Positions 10,336 to 18,287 of a DNA stretch of 51,452 nt are shown here, one piece after another (positions within the stretch are counted from its first letter, which is position 1; each line of letters starts with the position of its first letter). Source of the DNA: Nitrospirota bacterium (lineage in GTDB: Bacteria > Nitrospirota > Thermodesulfovibrionia > Thermodesulfovibrionales > Dissulfurispiraceae); the NCBI GenBank assembly GCA_004321915.1, contig SCQE01000051.1:1-51452 (forward strand). The letters are read 5' to 3'. The notes under the pieces are model-generated. The model did no database searches and was not told the DNA's origin. It worked only from the letters and a program-made list of their open reading frames with translations. The translations under genes and the position numbers were made by a program.

Positions 10336-10399
10336 ACTAACGACAAAGCTAACCGGCGCGCAGTTTTCTCTCGCGTCCGGTTGAGTGTTTTGTTAGGCG
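10336..10399 (-). other. attC-like recombination site D (best example)
   Basis: Minus strand: R'' GCCTAAC (10393-10399, perfect RYYYAAC), arm CTCAACCGGACGCG, loop, arm GCGCGCCGGTTAGC, then GTTAGTC (10336-10342). The imperfect palindrome with an internal CCGG pair, extra bases on one side and 64-bp length matches classical attC architecture. The higA frame reads into it and stops in the second arm. Confidence 0.75.
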
Positions 10400-10708
10400 T
10401 GCAGTTGGAATCAGTTTAATTTCTAAGTCGCATCCTACTGCCTTGGCATATTTTTTCAGAGTAGTGAGAGATGGTGCATGCTTGCCTACTGCTTCAAGAC
10501 GAGAAACGGCACTCTTTGTCGTTCCCATCTTTTCGGCAACTGCCTCCTGCGTAAGGCCTGACTGTGAACGGGCAGCAAGCATTTGACGGACAAGAGTATA
10601 CTCTTCTCCCAACTCGTAATATGCTTTCTTGAATTCTTTCCGTTTTAGTGCTTTTTTGAGAAAAGCCTCATGGTCATGGGAAATAGGTTGATATTTTAAT
10701 TCAGCCAT
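10349..10708 (-). CDS. higA: XRE-family antitoxin (HigA-like)
   Basis: A 119-residue DNA-binding protein with a helix-turn-helix (SQSGLTQEAVAEKMGTTKSA, residues ~48-67, and SLTTLKKYAKAVGC after it). It follows the toxin gene with an 8-base overlap, the HigBA order (toxin first). HigA-type antitoxins neutralise the toxin and repress the operon. The final ~18 residues (from TARLTKHSTG) are encoded by the attC-like site, so they are probably not part of the ancestral protein. Confidence 0.85.
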   Translation of the reverse strand: MAELKYQPISHDHEAFLKKALKRKEFKKAYYELGEEYTLVRQMLAARSQSGLTQEAVAEKMGTTKSAVSRLEAVGKHAPSLTTLKKYAKAVGCDLEIKLIPTARLTKHSTGRERKLRAG

Positions 10709-11027
10709 TTTGTGCCTCCTTCATTCTTTTCCGTGCAATCCTTAATTCCTGCTCCGGAATATCTTGGGTCTTCTTAATGAAAGCGTGAAGAATTACAACA
10801 CGTTTTCCAGTCACATAACAGTAAAATGCCCGGCCAATGCCCTCACGCCCTTTAGGGCGCAATTCTAAAAGCCCGCTACCCAGTGCCCGCGAGTGAGGCA
10901 TGCGCAGATTAGGCCCGAACTCCAGCAAAAGCTCCACAATCTTCGCGTAGTCAGCCAGTATGCCGTCAGGCCACTGTTCAATCTCAGTTTTTACGCGCGG
11001 ATGGAAATATTCAATGGTATAATTCAT
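10701..11027 (-). CDS. higB: HigB/RelE-family toxin (phage Gp49-like)
   Basis: A 108-residue protein of the HigB/Gp49-like mRNA interferase family (HPRVKTEIEQWPDGI, LGSGLLELRPKG, AFYCYVTGKRVVILHAFIKK). Such toxins cleave mRNA on the ribosome. I place the start at the ATG at 11025-11027 (MNYTIEYF). An upstream in-frame ATG at 11048 lies inside the promoter and operator. The predicted transcription start falls about one base before this ATG, so the mRNA would be leaderless. Confidence 0.85.
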   Translation of the reverse strand: MNYTIEYFHPRVKTEIEQWPDGILADYAKIVELLLEFGPNLRMPHSRALGSGLLELRPKGREGIGRAFYCYVTGKRVVILHAFIKKTQDIPEQELRIARKRMKEAQNG

Positions 11028-11034
11028 TGTTATA

Positions 11035-11063
11035 ATGTTAGCAAACATGCTAACTCAAGTCAA
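11035..11063 (-). promoter_or_regulatory. higBA promoter with overlapping operator
   Basis: Minus strand: TTGACT (11058-11063), 17-bp spacer, TAACAT (11035-11040). A perfect inverted repeat GTTAGCA-aaca-TGCTAAC (11037-11054) fills the spacer and reaches the -10 box, the expected place for an autorepressing HigA operator. Expected start site is near 11028. Confidence 0.6.
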
Positions 11064-11101
11064 GCAGATAACTGGGGAGTCATCATACTTGTCCGTGCAT
11101 T

Positions 11102-11686
11102 TTATTCCTTTGATGTTCTGCCTTCGTAGAGTTTCTTCCCAGTTGTTAAATCCAAATAAACATACATTCCGTCTTCACGTCCAAGAAATATCATATCTTT
11201 ATTAAGATTTTCATTTTCTACGAACTTGAATTTCTGACTTAGAGAATTTTCATAAGTCCATCCTGATGGGGTTGCAAGCTTTATGCTTTCACCCGCTTGC
11301 CAATTCGATGGCATATGAATACCGGCAGTCTGAATTCTTTCTTCTGAAACCAGCCAACATACATCCACTTTATCACTTGCCGAATTGATATTGAGATGGG
11401 AAAACATGAGCCATGCACACTCCGTCGTTACTCCACGCTGCTGATCAACAACAGCAATATCAACCGCTTTATTGTTTTTCAAAAAAGTCAGTCCTCTTTC
11501 CTGAAGTTGATAAACGAAGCCTTGGACATCCTGAGGCGACATAAAACCGACCATCGCGAGATCATCGTCAAAGCAAAGGGTATTGTTGGGGACAAATTCT
11601 TGGAACCCTTCCCAGCCGTTCATAAATTTATCATCTATTGATTTTCTGCGGATAATCGCGGAGATTCCTTCAACTAAAACAGTCAT
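11102..11686 (-). CDS. Hypothetical cassette-type protein
   Basis: A 194-residue soluble protein without signal peptide or membrane segment and no domain I recognise. It contains short motifs such as NNTLCFDDDLAMVGFMSPQDV and ends in hydrophilic residues. Start at ATG 11684-11686. The gene is preceded by attC-like site E (11716-11763) and lies between two toxin-antitoxin modules. An immunity or stress role would be a guess. Confidence 0.6.
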   Translation of the reverse strand: MTVLVEGISAIIRRKSIDDKFMNGWEGFQEFVPNNTLCFDDDLAMVGFMSPQDVQGFVYQLQERGLTFLKNNKAVDIAVVDQQRGVTTECAWLMFSHLNINSASDKVDVCWLVSEERIQTAGIHMPSNWQAGESIKLATPSGWTYENSLSQKFKFVENENLNKDMIFLGREDGMYVYLDLTTGKKLYEGRTSKE

Positions 11687-11715
11687 TTTATGCCTCTATT
11701 TTTCATTTATTTTGT

Positions 11716-11763
11716 GTATAACAAATAGTTGAGCGGGTTCGCCGCTTGAACGACTGGTTGGGT
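11716..11763 (-). other. attC-like recombination site E
   Basis: Minus strand: ACCCAAC (11757-11763, perfect R''), arm GTTCAAGCGG, four-base loop, arm CCGCTCAAC, then GTTATAC (11716-11722), close to the GTTATRC-type R' found in many chromosomal cassettes. It is 41 bases beyond the antitoxin stop and about 30 bases before the next gene's ATG. Confidence 0.6.
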
Positions 11764-11804
11764 GAGACCGACCTCCTCATGTGCAAAGGTTGACCACCGA
11801 TCCT

Positions 11805-12107
11805 TCAAGCCAGTTTCTTCATTTTGAATTTCTTTAAATCATCCGCATCAAATACTATGTTCCTACCAAGTCTTCCAGTTTTAAGGCTTCCATCTTTCGC
11901 CCATCTCCTGACTGTTATTTCTGCAACTTCAAGATATTCAGCCGCCTCTCTGATAGTAAATGGTGACTGTCTTATATCGTTGAAGACCTCATCATGAGTG
12001 TAAAGGGTCTTTTCAAAGCCCTGACGCGCTATAACTGCAAAGAGCTTCTCCCGTTCCTTCAGAGACATCTCTATTATCTCTTCGTAGACTTTTTTTGCGG
12101 TTATCAT
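11805..12107 (-). CDS. Antitoxin with excisionase/MerR-like DNA-binding domain
   Basis: A 100-residue protein whose second half is a helix-turn-helix excisionase-type domain (FTIREAAEYLEVAEITVRRW, then a wing GSLKTGRLGRNIVF). The N-terminal half is helical and probably binds the toxin. Its ATG (12105-12107) lies two bases behind the stop of the RelE-like toxin, so the two are co-transcribed. The palindrome in the promoter is the likely operator. Confidence 0.75.
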   Translation of the reverse strand: MITAKKVYEEIIEMSLKEREKLFAVIARQGFEKTLYTHDEVFNDIRQSPFTIREAAEYLEVAEITVRRWAKDGSLKTGRLGRNIVFDADDLKKFKMKKLA

Positions 12108-12109
12108 GC

Positions 12110-12394
12110 CTAATCTACCTCCTTGACATAGCGTTTAAGGTTCCTATAAAAATTTTCATGGGTATCTATCATATACACGATAGCGGAACCGCCTGCTGTT
12201 TTGTAGGCGATCAAATACTCCTGCTTTCTGAAGGCGAATTTGTGAACACGGAAGCCGGCCAAATCTCCGCTCTTTTCCCCGCCAATCTCAGGATACTTAC
12301 AAATCCTTTCAATCTCGTCCTCTATAGCAAGTTGAAATGGTCTGGATTGTTTCTTTGTAAATTTCCAGAAAGCAGATTTATATACCGCATTCAT
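12110..12394 (-). CDS. RelE/ParE-superfamily toxin
   Basis: A 94-residue protein with the RelE/ParE fold pattern (FTKKQSRPFQLAIEDEIERI, GEKSGDLAGFRVHKFAFRKQ, EYLIAYKTAGG, YMIDTHENFYRNLKRYV). Whether it is a ribonuclease or a gyrase poison cannot be told. ATG at 12392-12394 is chosen; a TTG lies two codons upstream. The predicted transcript starts about 4 bases before it, so it is nearly leaderless. Confidence 0.8.
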   Translation of the reverse strand: MNAVYKSAFWKFTKKQSRPFQLAIEDEIERICKYPEIGGEKSGDLAGFRVHKFAFRKQEYLIAYKTAGGSAIVYMIDTHENFYRNLKRYVKEVD

Positions 12395-12403
12395 GATCAA
12401 TAT

Positions 12404-12433
12404 AATGATAACTTAACTTATCATTACTGTCAA
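12404..12433 (-). promoter_or_regulatory. Promoter and operator of the RelE-type module
   Basis: Minus strand: TTGACA (12428-12433), 17-bp spacer, TATCAT (12405-12410), a near-consensus sigma-70 promoter. A perfect palindrome AATGATAA-cttaac-TTATCATT (12404-12425) overlaps the spacer and -10 box, as expected for autoregulation by the antitoxin. Confidence 0.75.
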
Positions 12434-12546
12434 GATCAACTTCCTATTGCACGTAACAAGACCTGAACCTATCCACTGACCCTAATTTTCCCATCCTGTT
12501 TTCAAGCCTGCCCCCTTTACCACGTAATACATAACCTCTATTAGGA

Positions 12547-14769
12547 TCACAAGCGTCCCTTCTCCAAGAGCCATACGAATTCCTCTGCGGGAACGGCCTT
12601 ACTGAAGAGGAATCCCTGCAGTTCGTCGCAGCCCTGTTCGGTCAGGAAAGACGATTGCTCCGGGGTCTCCACGCCCTCGGCGATGACTCTGAGGTTCAGG
12701 CTGTGCGCGAGGGCGATGACCGCCCGGATGATCGCCCGGTCGTTGTGACTGGTCACTAGGTTCTTCACGAATGAATAGTCAACTTTCAGAAAATCGAGGG
12801 GGAGCTGCTTCAGATAGTTGAGGGAGGAGTACCCCGTTCCAAAGTCGTCTATCGCGATCTTAATTCCCCTACCCTTCAGTTCCAGAAGCGACCGGACGGC
12901 CTCGTCGGGGTTGCGCATGATCGTGCTCTCCGTGATTTCAAGCTCAAGGCACTCTGCGGGGAGTCCGGTTTCGGCTAGGGTGCCACCGACGACTTCCAGA
13001 AGATTGCCCTGACTGAATTGGCGGCCCGACACGTTGACGGCGACGGAGAGCTTTCTGAACCCGGCATCATACCACCGCCTCATCTGCAGACAGGCGGCCC
13101 GGAGTGAAAATTCGCCGATCTTGGCGATGAGGTCGCTCGTTTCCGCCACGGGGATGAACCTCCCCGGCATGAGCAGACCGTGGACGGGATGCCTCCAACG
13201 GATGAGCGCCTCCATACCGGTGACGGCTTTCGTATGAGCGTCAAGCTTCGGCTGGTAGTACATTACGAATTCGTTCCTGTCTATTGCCTTGCGGATTTCC
13301 GTCTCAATGGTCAAAATCTCGGACACCATGGCGTTCATGGATTTCGAGTAGAACCGGTAGCCGTTCTTTCCTTCATCCTTGGCGCGGTACATGGCGACGT
13401 CGGCATTCTTCAGAAGTCCCTCGATGTCGCCTCCGTCGTCGGGGTACACTGAGACGCCGACGCTCGCGGTGATGAACACCTCGCGACCAGCGAGGTCGAA
13501 GGGACTGGCAAGGTCCTTCAGGATGCGGCCCGCGACCCGGGCCGCGGCCTGCGCCTCCCGGAGGTTGGGCAGGATCGCCAGAAACTCGTCCCCGCCCAGT
13601 CGCGCCACTATGTCTTTTTCCTCCTCGGAGCGGGCGCGCGCGAGGTGGTCGCTTTTCCGGAGCGTTTCAGAAAGCCTCTGGGCAACCGACTTCAGCAGGA
13701 GGTCTCCGCTGTCATGGCCAAGCGAGTCATTGATCCGCTTGAAATTGTCGAGGTCGATGAACAGTACGCCGAAGGTCTGCCGGTACCGTTTGGCGTACTC
13801 GATCGTCCTCTTCAAGAGCTCCCGTTGGAACGCGCGGTTCGGCAGTCCCGTCAAATCGTCGTAATAAGCTAGGCGGTAGACTTTTTCCTCTAGGAGCTGA
13901 AGCTGCGTCAGGTCCTTCGCGATGGAAATGAAATGCGTTATTGCGCCGGCGTTGTCCTTGAGCGGCGTTATCGTGTGGAATAGTTCAAAAAGCCCGCCGG
14001 ACTTGTTCCGATTGGTAATAATAGCTTGGAACGTGTCGCCCTTGAGCAGCGTGGCCCACAAATTCTCGTAAAAGTGCTCGTCGTGTTTGCCGGACTTGAG
14101 GATCCGGGGGGTCTTCCCCCTGAGCTCCTCCCTAGTGAAGCCCGAGATCGTTTCGACCGCCGCGTTCGCGTATTCTATGGCGCCGTTCCGGTCCGTTATG
14201 AGGACCCAGTCCGAAGACCGCTCCACGGCTGCGGAAAGCTTTTTCATCTCCTCCTCGGCGCGCTTGTGCTCCGTGACGTCACGCACAATGGCGATTGCGC
14301 ACCACTTTCCGTTGAGCACGACGGCGGAGAGTGATATTTCGACGAGAATTTCCGCACCCACCTTGGTCAGTGCGGGCACCTCGGTCGTCGTTCCGATAAG
14401 CGGACCGCTCCCTGTTGAGCGAAAGCCTGCAAAGCCCGCCAAGTGGCGCTCCCGCTGCTGGAAGGGAATGATCAGTTCGTGGATGCCTTTTCCGACCGCC
14501 TCGTCCGCACTGTAGCCGAAAATCCGCTCGGCAGACTTGTTCCAGAACATCGCCCTGCCTTCGTTGTCCGCCATGATAACGGCGTCCTGGGCTGCGTCCG
14601 ACATGGCTCGGAACTTCTCTTCACTTTCCCGGAGTGAGACATTCCTGAACTCAAGATCGCGCGCCTGTTCCAAGGAAGTCTGATCGAGGACCCTCAGTAG
14701 TTCCTCCAGACTCGCGATATAGTACTTCAGGGTCGCGGTATCTATATTTTGAAAACCGTTTTTCGCCAT
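12547..14769 (-). CDS. PAS-PAS-GGDEF-EAL cyclic-di-GMP signalling protein
   Basis: A 740-residue cytoplasmic protein: short coiled N terminus, PAS 1 (~50-165), PAS 2 (~178-288), GGDEF domain (RLGGDEF, 390-396) and EAL domain (MEALIRWRHP at 519, ELEITES, IDDFGTGYSSLNYL, AEGVET). Both catalytic signatures are intact, so it could make or break cyclic-di-GMP. The inhibitory RxxD site is absent: the residues five before GGDEF are EEKD. An odd insertion (~SDHLARARSEEEKD) precedes GGDEF. GC is higher than in the toxin-antitoxin genes around it. It is 11 bases downstream of a sensor-like gene, and the two probably work together. Confidence 0.93.
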   Translation of the reverse strand: MAKNGFQNIDTATLKYYIASLEELLRVLDQTSLEQARDLEFRNVSLRESEEKFRAMSDAAQDAVIMADNEGRAMFWNKSAERIFGYSADEAVGKGIHELIIPFQQRERHLAGFAGFRSTGSGPLIGTTTEVPALTKVGAEILVEISLSAVVLNGKWCAIAIVRDVTEHKRAEEEMKKLSAAVERSSDWVLITDRNGAIEYANAAVETISGFTREELRGKTPRILKSGKHDEHFYENLWATLLKGDTFQAIITNRNKSGGLFELFHTITPLKDNAGAITHFISIAKDLTQLQLLEEKVYRLAYYDDLTGLPNRAFQRELLKRTIEYAKRYRQTFGVLFIDLDNFKRINDSLGHDSGDLLLKSVAQRLSETLRKSDHLARARSEEEKDIVARLGGDEFLAILPNLREAQAAARVAGRILKDLASPFDLAGREVFITASVGVSVYPDDGGDIEGLLKNADVAMYRAKDEGKNGYRFYSKSMNAMVSEILTIETEIRKAIDRNEFVMYYQPKLDAHTKAVTGMEALIRWRHPVHGLLMPGRFIPVAETSDLIAKIGEFSLRAACLQMRRWYDAGFRKLSVAVNVSGRQFSQGNLLEVVGGTLAETGLPAECLELEITESTIMRNPDEAVRSLLELKGRGIKIAIDDFGTGYSSLNYLKQLPLDFLKVDYSFVKNLVTSHNDRAIIRAVIALAHSLNLRVIAEGVETPEQSSFLTEQGCDELQGFLFSKAVPAEEFVWLLEKGRL

Positions 14770-14780
14770 CAGATATCCCT

Positions 14781-15521
14781 CTAAGCCGACAACCGCTTCT
14801 CGAAGACCGCGCCTTCCGCAAACGGAAGTACGGCTATTTTTGCGCTTAAGGACAAGGTCTTGAACATGTCGGCCTTTTCTCTCGGCACATGCACCTTTGA
14901 GAACATGATGACCGCGAACAGGTTTCCGTCCGGCAGCAGTCCCCCGAAACCGAGAACGGATTTGATCCCGTGGGGGACGACGAACGTCTCCTGTGCCGGG
15001 ACGAAGGGGCTTCCCATGGCTTCTTGGACATAAAAAACGTTGAAGGTTTGTTGCCCCAGTTCAAGCATGAGCGCCGGCACCGGCTTGATGACGTCGTTCA
15101 TTTGAAGACCGAACTGGATAATGAGCTGGGAGATCATGGGCGCCTGCGATACGACCTCGACGCTCGGCAGAGGGATGGCCTTGTGTCCGAGGGAAGTTTT
15201 TCTCGAGTTCCACGCCGGAAGCTCGCCTGCCGTCGCAAGGAGGGTCAGGCATTTCGTCTGAGGATTCAGGGCGATTCCGTCATCGAGAGCGCGCGCGAAC
15301 GTTTGCAGTTCTTCGTCGAGACCGCTGTAGGAATGCGTCTTGTAAAAGCGGATGAGCGCGCATGCCCGCTGACCCCGCTCTTGCTCGAGAAGATGTTCGT
15401 ACAAATAGTGTACAATGCGGTCCGCTGCAGCTTCCATGCTCTGCGCCTCTGTGCCAAGCCCTCGCAGGTTGGAGCCACACTCTATCATGTCGCTCATCTT
15501 GAATGTGGCCAGATCGTACAT
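14781..15521 (-). CDS. GAF-like sensory protein, partner of the GGDEF-EAL gene
   Basis: A 246-residue soluble protein. Its alpha/beta pattern (GQRACALIRFYKTHSY, KCLTLLATAGELPAWNSR, SVLGFGGLLPDGNLFAVIMFS) resembles the N-terminal input modules that often stand before histidine kinases or diguanylate cyclases; I do not know its Pfam name. Start at ATG 15519-15521, preceded by AAAGGAGACAAATC. An upstream in-frame start at 15641 is rejected because that extension is a translation of the attC-like repeat. It is separated by 11 bases from the GGDEF-EAL gene. Confidence 0.6.
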   Translation of the reverse strand: MYDLATFKMSDMIECGSNLRGLGTEAQSMEAAADRIVHYLYEHLLEQERGQRACALIRFYKTHSYSGLDEELQTFARALDDGIALNPQTKCLTLLATAGELPAWNSRKTSLGHKAIPLPSVEVVSQAPMISQLIIQFGLQMNDVIKPVPALMLELGQQTFNVFYVQEAMGSPFVPAQETFVVPHGIKSVLGFGGLLPDGNLFAVIMFSKVHVPREKADMFKTLSLSAKIAVLPFAEGAVFEKRLSA

Positions 15522-15551
15522 GATTTGTCTCCTTTTCTTTGTACTTGAAGT

Positions 15552-15657
15552 TAATGCGATGCTGAGCAGTGCCCGAAGGTCGGAGGAAACTCGCAAGCGC
15601 AGCTTGCGGGCGGTCCGGTTGACCGCAGGGTTGGGCGGCACTGTGAAGGTCGCATTA
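15552..15657. repeat. Inverted-repeat element, copy 2, with attC-like core
   Basis: Starts TAATGCGATGCTGAGCAG (15552-15569) and ends TCGCATTA (15650-15657). On the minus strand the core has R''-like GCCCAAC (15630-15636) followed by GGTCAACCGGACC and a long hairpin CCGCAAGC-TGCG-CTTGCG. Translated, it gives the NPAVNRTARKLRLRV-type peptide seen at the ends of many cassette-associated hypothetical proteins. The outer 18 bases match copy 1 at 8274. Confidence 0.55.
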
Positions 15658-15671
15658 TGTGAATAGCAACA

Positions 15672-16094
15672 TCATTGATGTTCGTCCGACAAGAGAAACC
15701 GTGCCAGCGCGCGGTCAGCGCTAGTTATGTGATCAACAATCCAGCCATGCAAGAAAACTAACGTATCATTACTTATGTCGTGATTCTTGTCACTCGCATC
15801 GGACAAAGCCCTTTCTCTTAGATTGGAAACGGCTTGCTGAAGAGTGGCATGTTCCGATTTATGGATTTGTATCTCTGGATAGTGGGACTTAATCATCAGT
15901 GCTTCTTCACGTGCAAAATGCTCATTCGTGTAATCGAGCAATTTGACCAAGGTCTTATTGATTATTGAAGGCCCAACACTAGCCATGCAAGCGCCCAATA
16001 GTTGATTGTAATAATCAATCAACTGCTTGTGGTCGTTATCGATTTCTGGCACCTTTAGGGATAAGCTCTCATCCCAGCTAATTGCCGTAATCAT
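15672..16094 (-). CDS. Bacteriohemerythrin
   Basis: A 140-residue single-domain hemerythrin, a non-haem di-iron oxygen-binding protein. Iron ligands are visible in PEIDNDHKQLIDYYN, NEHFAREEALM, IQIHKSEHATL and WIVDHITSADRAL. It may store, carry or sense oxygen, or deliver it to other proteins, which suits a microaerophile. The gene has its own strong promoter upstream and is followed by inverted-repeat copy 2. Confidence 0.92.
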   Translation of the reverse strand: MITAISWDESLSLKVPEIDNDHKQLIDYYNQLLGACMASVGPSIINKTLVKLLDYTNEHFAREEALMIKSHYPEIQIHKSEHATLQQAVSNLRERALSDASDKNHDISNDTLVFLHGWIVDHITSADRALARFLLSDEHQ

Positions 16095-16153
16095 GTTCTT
16101 TCTTCGTTCCTTTCTCTAATAAAGATCGAGTACAGCGATACATTCAACGCACC

Positions 16154-16169
16154 ATGGCCGATGCCGGCC
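16154..16169. repeat. Hairpin in the hemerythrin leader
   Basis: TGGCCG-atgc-CGGCCA stem-loop in the predicted 5' leader. On the minus strand it is preceded by CTAATAAC and followed by GTTGAAT, so it could be another, very short attC-like site; equally a simple leader hairpin. Confidence 0.35.
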
Positions 16170-16189
16170 AGTTATTAGATATTTTTTAA

Positions 16190-16218
16190 ATAATACCAGA
16201 TTGCTTGCGTACAGTCAA
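16190..16218 (-). promoter_or_regulatory. Promoter of the bacteriohemerythrin gene
   Basis: Minus strand: TTGACT (16213-16218), 17-bp spacer, TATTAT (16190-16195). Transcription would begin near 16183, giving a leader of about 90 bases with a stem-loop. Confidence 0.65.
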
Positions 16219-16292
16219 TGTAATAACAATATCTAACTTTGATGCAACTATTTGAATTTATTAGAATTATTTTGATTACTAAAAGGTGTTTT

Positions 16293-17453
16293 TCAGATCT
16301 TCTTGCCAAAGGGTGAAAGCGCCCTGAGGTCTTTGATCAGCGCAGGCATCAACTCTATTACCTTATCAACCTCTGCTTCGGTATTGTAGCGGCTTAACGA
16401 AAATCTGATGGAACCGTGTATTAAGGTGAACGGCACGCCCATTGCCCTAAGCACATGGCTGGGTTCGAGGGAGCCTGAAGAACAGGCAGAGCCGGACGAC
16501 GCGCAGATGCCGTGTTCGTCGAGCCTCAACAGGATGGCTTCGCCCTCGACATATTCAAAACTGATATTGGTGGTGTTCGGCAGGCGATTTTCGGTGTCGC
16601 CGTTTATCCTTGAATCAGGGCAATTCTTGACAAGAGCGTTTTCAAGCCTGTCTCTGAGCGCACTAAGGTATGCCGATTCGTTTTCAATATGCGCCTTTGC
16701 AAGCTCGCACGCCTTGCCGAGCCCCATTATGGAGGCCACATTTTCGGTGCCCGCCCGCCTGCCCCGCTCCTGATGTCCGCCTATGACATACGGATAAAAA
16801 CGTGTACCTTTGCGGACATAGAGCGCGCCTATGCCTTTAGGCGCATGGATTTTATGGCCGGAAAGCGAAAGCATATCCACCGGCAGCTCTTTTACGTTCA
16901 ACAATATCTTGCCTGCAGCCTGCACTGCATCGGAATGAAAAATTATTCCTCTTTCACGCAGGACAGAACCGATTTCGGCTACAGGAAAGATCACGCCCGT
17001 CTCATTGTTGGCGTACATGACAGAGACTATCGCAGTATCGTCGTCGAGGGCATCGGCAAATGCCTTCATATCGAGCCTGCCGAGGCTGTCGACCGGCAGA
17101 AAGGTGGATCTATACCCCTTTCTGCTGAGGTGTTTTGCAAAATTCATAACGGCCGGATGCTCCACCCTCGTAGTTATAATATGCCTTTTGCCGCCCGAAA
17201 CCTCGACCGCGCCGGCTATGGCCGTATTGTCGCTCTCTGTGCCGCAGCTCGTAAATATAATTTCTTCGGGGTCTGCGCCTATCAACTCAGCAACTCTTGC
17301 CCTCGCCTCTTCTACTTTCTTATGCAGCTGTCCGCCGAAGGTGTGCATGCTGGAGGGGTTGCCGTAATATTCTTTGAGATACGGGAGCATTGCATCAAGA
17401 ACTTCGGGCGCTACCGGTGTCGTGGCGTTGTTGTCAAAATATATCGGCTTCAT
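16293..17453 (-). CDS. nifS: Cysteine desulfurase NifS/IscS
   Basis: Pyridoxal-phosphate enzyme that takes sulfur from cysteine for Fe-S cluster assembly. Motifs: [13 protein letters not shown] at the N terminus, PLP lysine in [17 protein letters not shown], mobile catalytic cysteine in [11 protein letters not shown]. At 386 residues it is of normal length. The start is ATG 17451-17453, which overlaps the nifU stop by four bases (ATGA), so the pair is translationally coupled; a longer upstream frame is rejected. Confidence 0.95.
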   Translation of the reverse strand: MKPIYFDNNATTPVAPEVLDAMLPYLKEYYGNPSSMHTFGGQLHKKVEEARARVAELIGADPEEIIFTSCGTESDNTAIAGAVEVSGGKRHIITTRVEHPAVMNFAKHLSRKGYRSTFLPVDSLGRLDMKAFADALDDDTAIVSVMYANNETGVIFPVAEIGSVLRERGIIFHSDAVQAAGKILLNVKELPVDMLSLSGHKIHAPKGIGALYVRKGTRFYPYVIGGHQERGRRAGTENVASIMGLGKACELAKAHIENESAYLSALRDRLENALVKNCPDSRINGDTENRLPNTTNISFEYVEGEAILLRLDEHGICASSGSACSSGSLEPSHVLRAMGVPFTLIHGSIRFSLSRYNTEAEVDKVIELMPALIKDLRALSPFGKKI

Positions 17454-18283
17454 CCTTCTACAACCTTCAGCTCTTCGCTTACGAGTTCGCGCAGCTTGTC
17501 CTCGATGCCTTTTAGGGTAACTCCTCCCATCGGACAGGATACACACATGGCACGCAAAGCAACCACGACACTGTTTCCATCGATATCTATGAGTTCTATA
17601 TCGCCCCCGTCAGCCTGAAGCTTAGGCCTTATCTCCTTTTCGAGGACATCCTGAATCAGCGCAATCTTTTGTAGATTGGTAAGTTTTTTCGGCTTCTTCG
17701 GCGTCTCTTCCGGGGCCTTCACAGACCATATGTCCTTCAGTATCTTTTCTATCTCGGGGATGCACGAGCCGCAGCCCCCGCCTGCCTTTGTGTAGTCGGT
17801 TATCTCTTCAACAGTGGTCAGGTGATTTTCTATTGCAACCTTGCGTATCATCTCCTCGGTGACCGCAAAACACTGGCACACAAGCTTGCCCGCAAGTTCG
17901 AGCGGAAGGGCTTCCCCTCTGTAATTTGCTATTGCTGCTTCGAGTGCCTCGCGCCCCAAGACAGAACAATGCATCTTCTCCTTCGGCAAACCGCCTAAAT
18001 AATCGGCTATATCCTGATTGGTTATCTTCAAGGCCTCATCAACGGTCTTGCCCTTCACAAGTTCTGTAAGCGCGGACGAACTTGCTATGGCCGAGGCGCA
18101 GCCGAAGGTCTGAAACTTGGCGTCGGTTATAGTATTTGTATCTTTGTCGATGCTCAAGGTTATTTTAAGGGCATCGCCGCAGACAATGCTGCCCACATCG
18201 CCGACAGCATCCGGGTTTTCTATCTCTCCGGCATTCTTGGGATTAAGAAAATGCTCTTTGACCTTGTTCGTGTAGTCCCACAT
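17450..18283 (-). CDS. nifU: Three-domain NifU Fe-S scaffold protein
   Basis: A 277-residue scaffold. Domain 1 (IscU-like, ~1-125) has the three cluster cysteines in IVCGDAL, FGCASA and MHCSVL. Domain 2 ([2Fe-2S] BFD-like, ~133-180) has CQCF and GGCGSC. Domain 3 (Nfu-like, ~205-277) has the CVSCPMGG motif. The full NifU form is used for nitrogenase but also as the general scaffold in many anaerobes; no nif structural genes are nearby, so a general role is more likely. Confidence 0.95.
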   Translation of the reverse strand: MWDYTNKVKEHFLNPKNAGEIENPDAVGDVGSIVCGDALKITLSIDKDTNTITDAKFQTFGCASAIASSSALTELVKGKTVDEALKITNQDIADYLGGLPKEKMHCSVLGREALEAAIANYRGEALPLELAGKLVCQCFAVTEEMIRKVAIENHLTTVEEITDYTKAGGGCGSCIPEIEKILKDIWSVKAPEETPKKPKKLTNLQKIALIQDVLEKEIRPKLQADGGDIELIDIDGNSVVVALRAMCVSCPMGGVTLKGIEDKLRELVSEELKVVEG

Positions 18284-18287
18284 GGAA

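Noticed and set aside
12818-14515. Plus-strand frames opposite the GGDEF-EAL gene
   Set aside because: Antisense shadows of high-GC coding sequence; repetitive Ser/Arg composition.
15522-15641. N-terminal extension of the GAF-like sensor gene (NPAVNRTARKLRLRV)
   Set aside because: It is a translation of the attC-like repeat; a good ribosome binding site precedes ATG 15521.
17454-17546. Longer NifS start at 17546
   Set aside because: The extension is unlike NifS, basic and inside the nifU 3' end; ATG 17453 gives the canonical FDNNATTP start and ATGA coupling.
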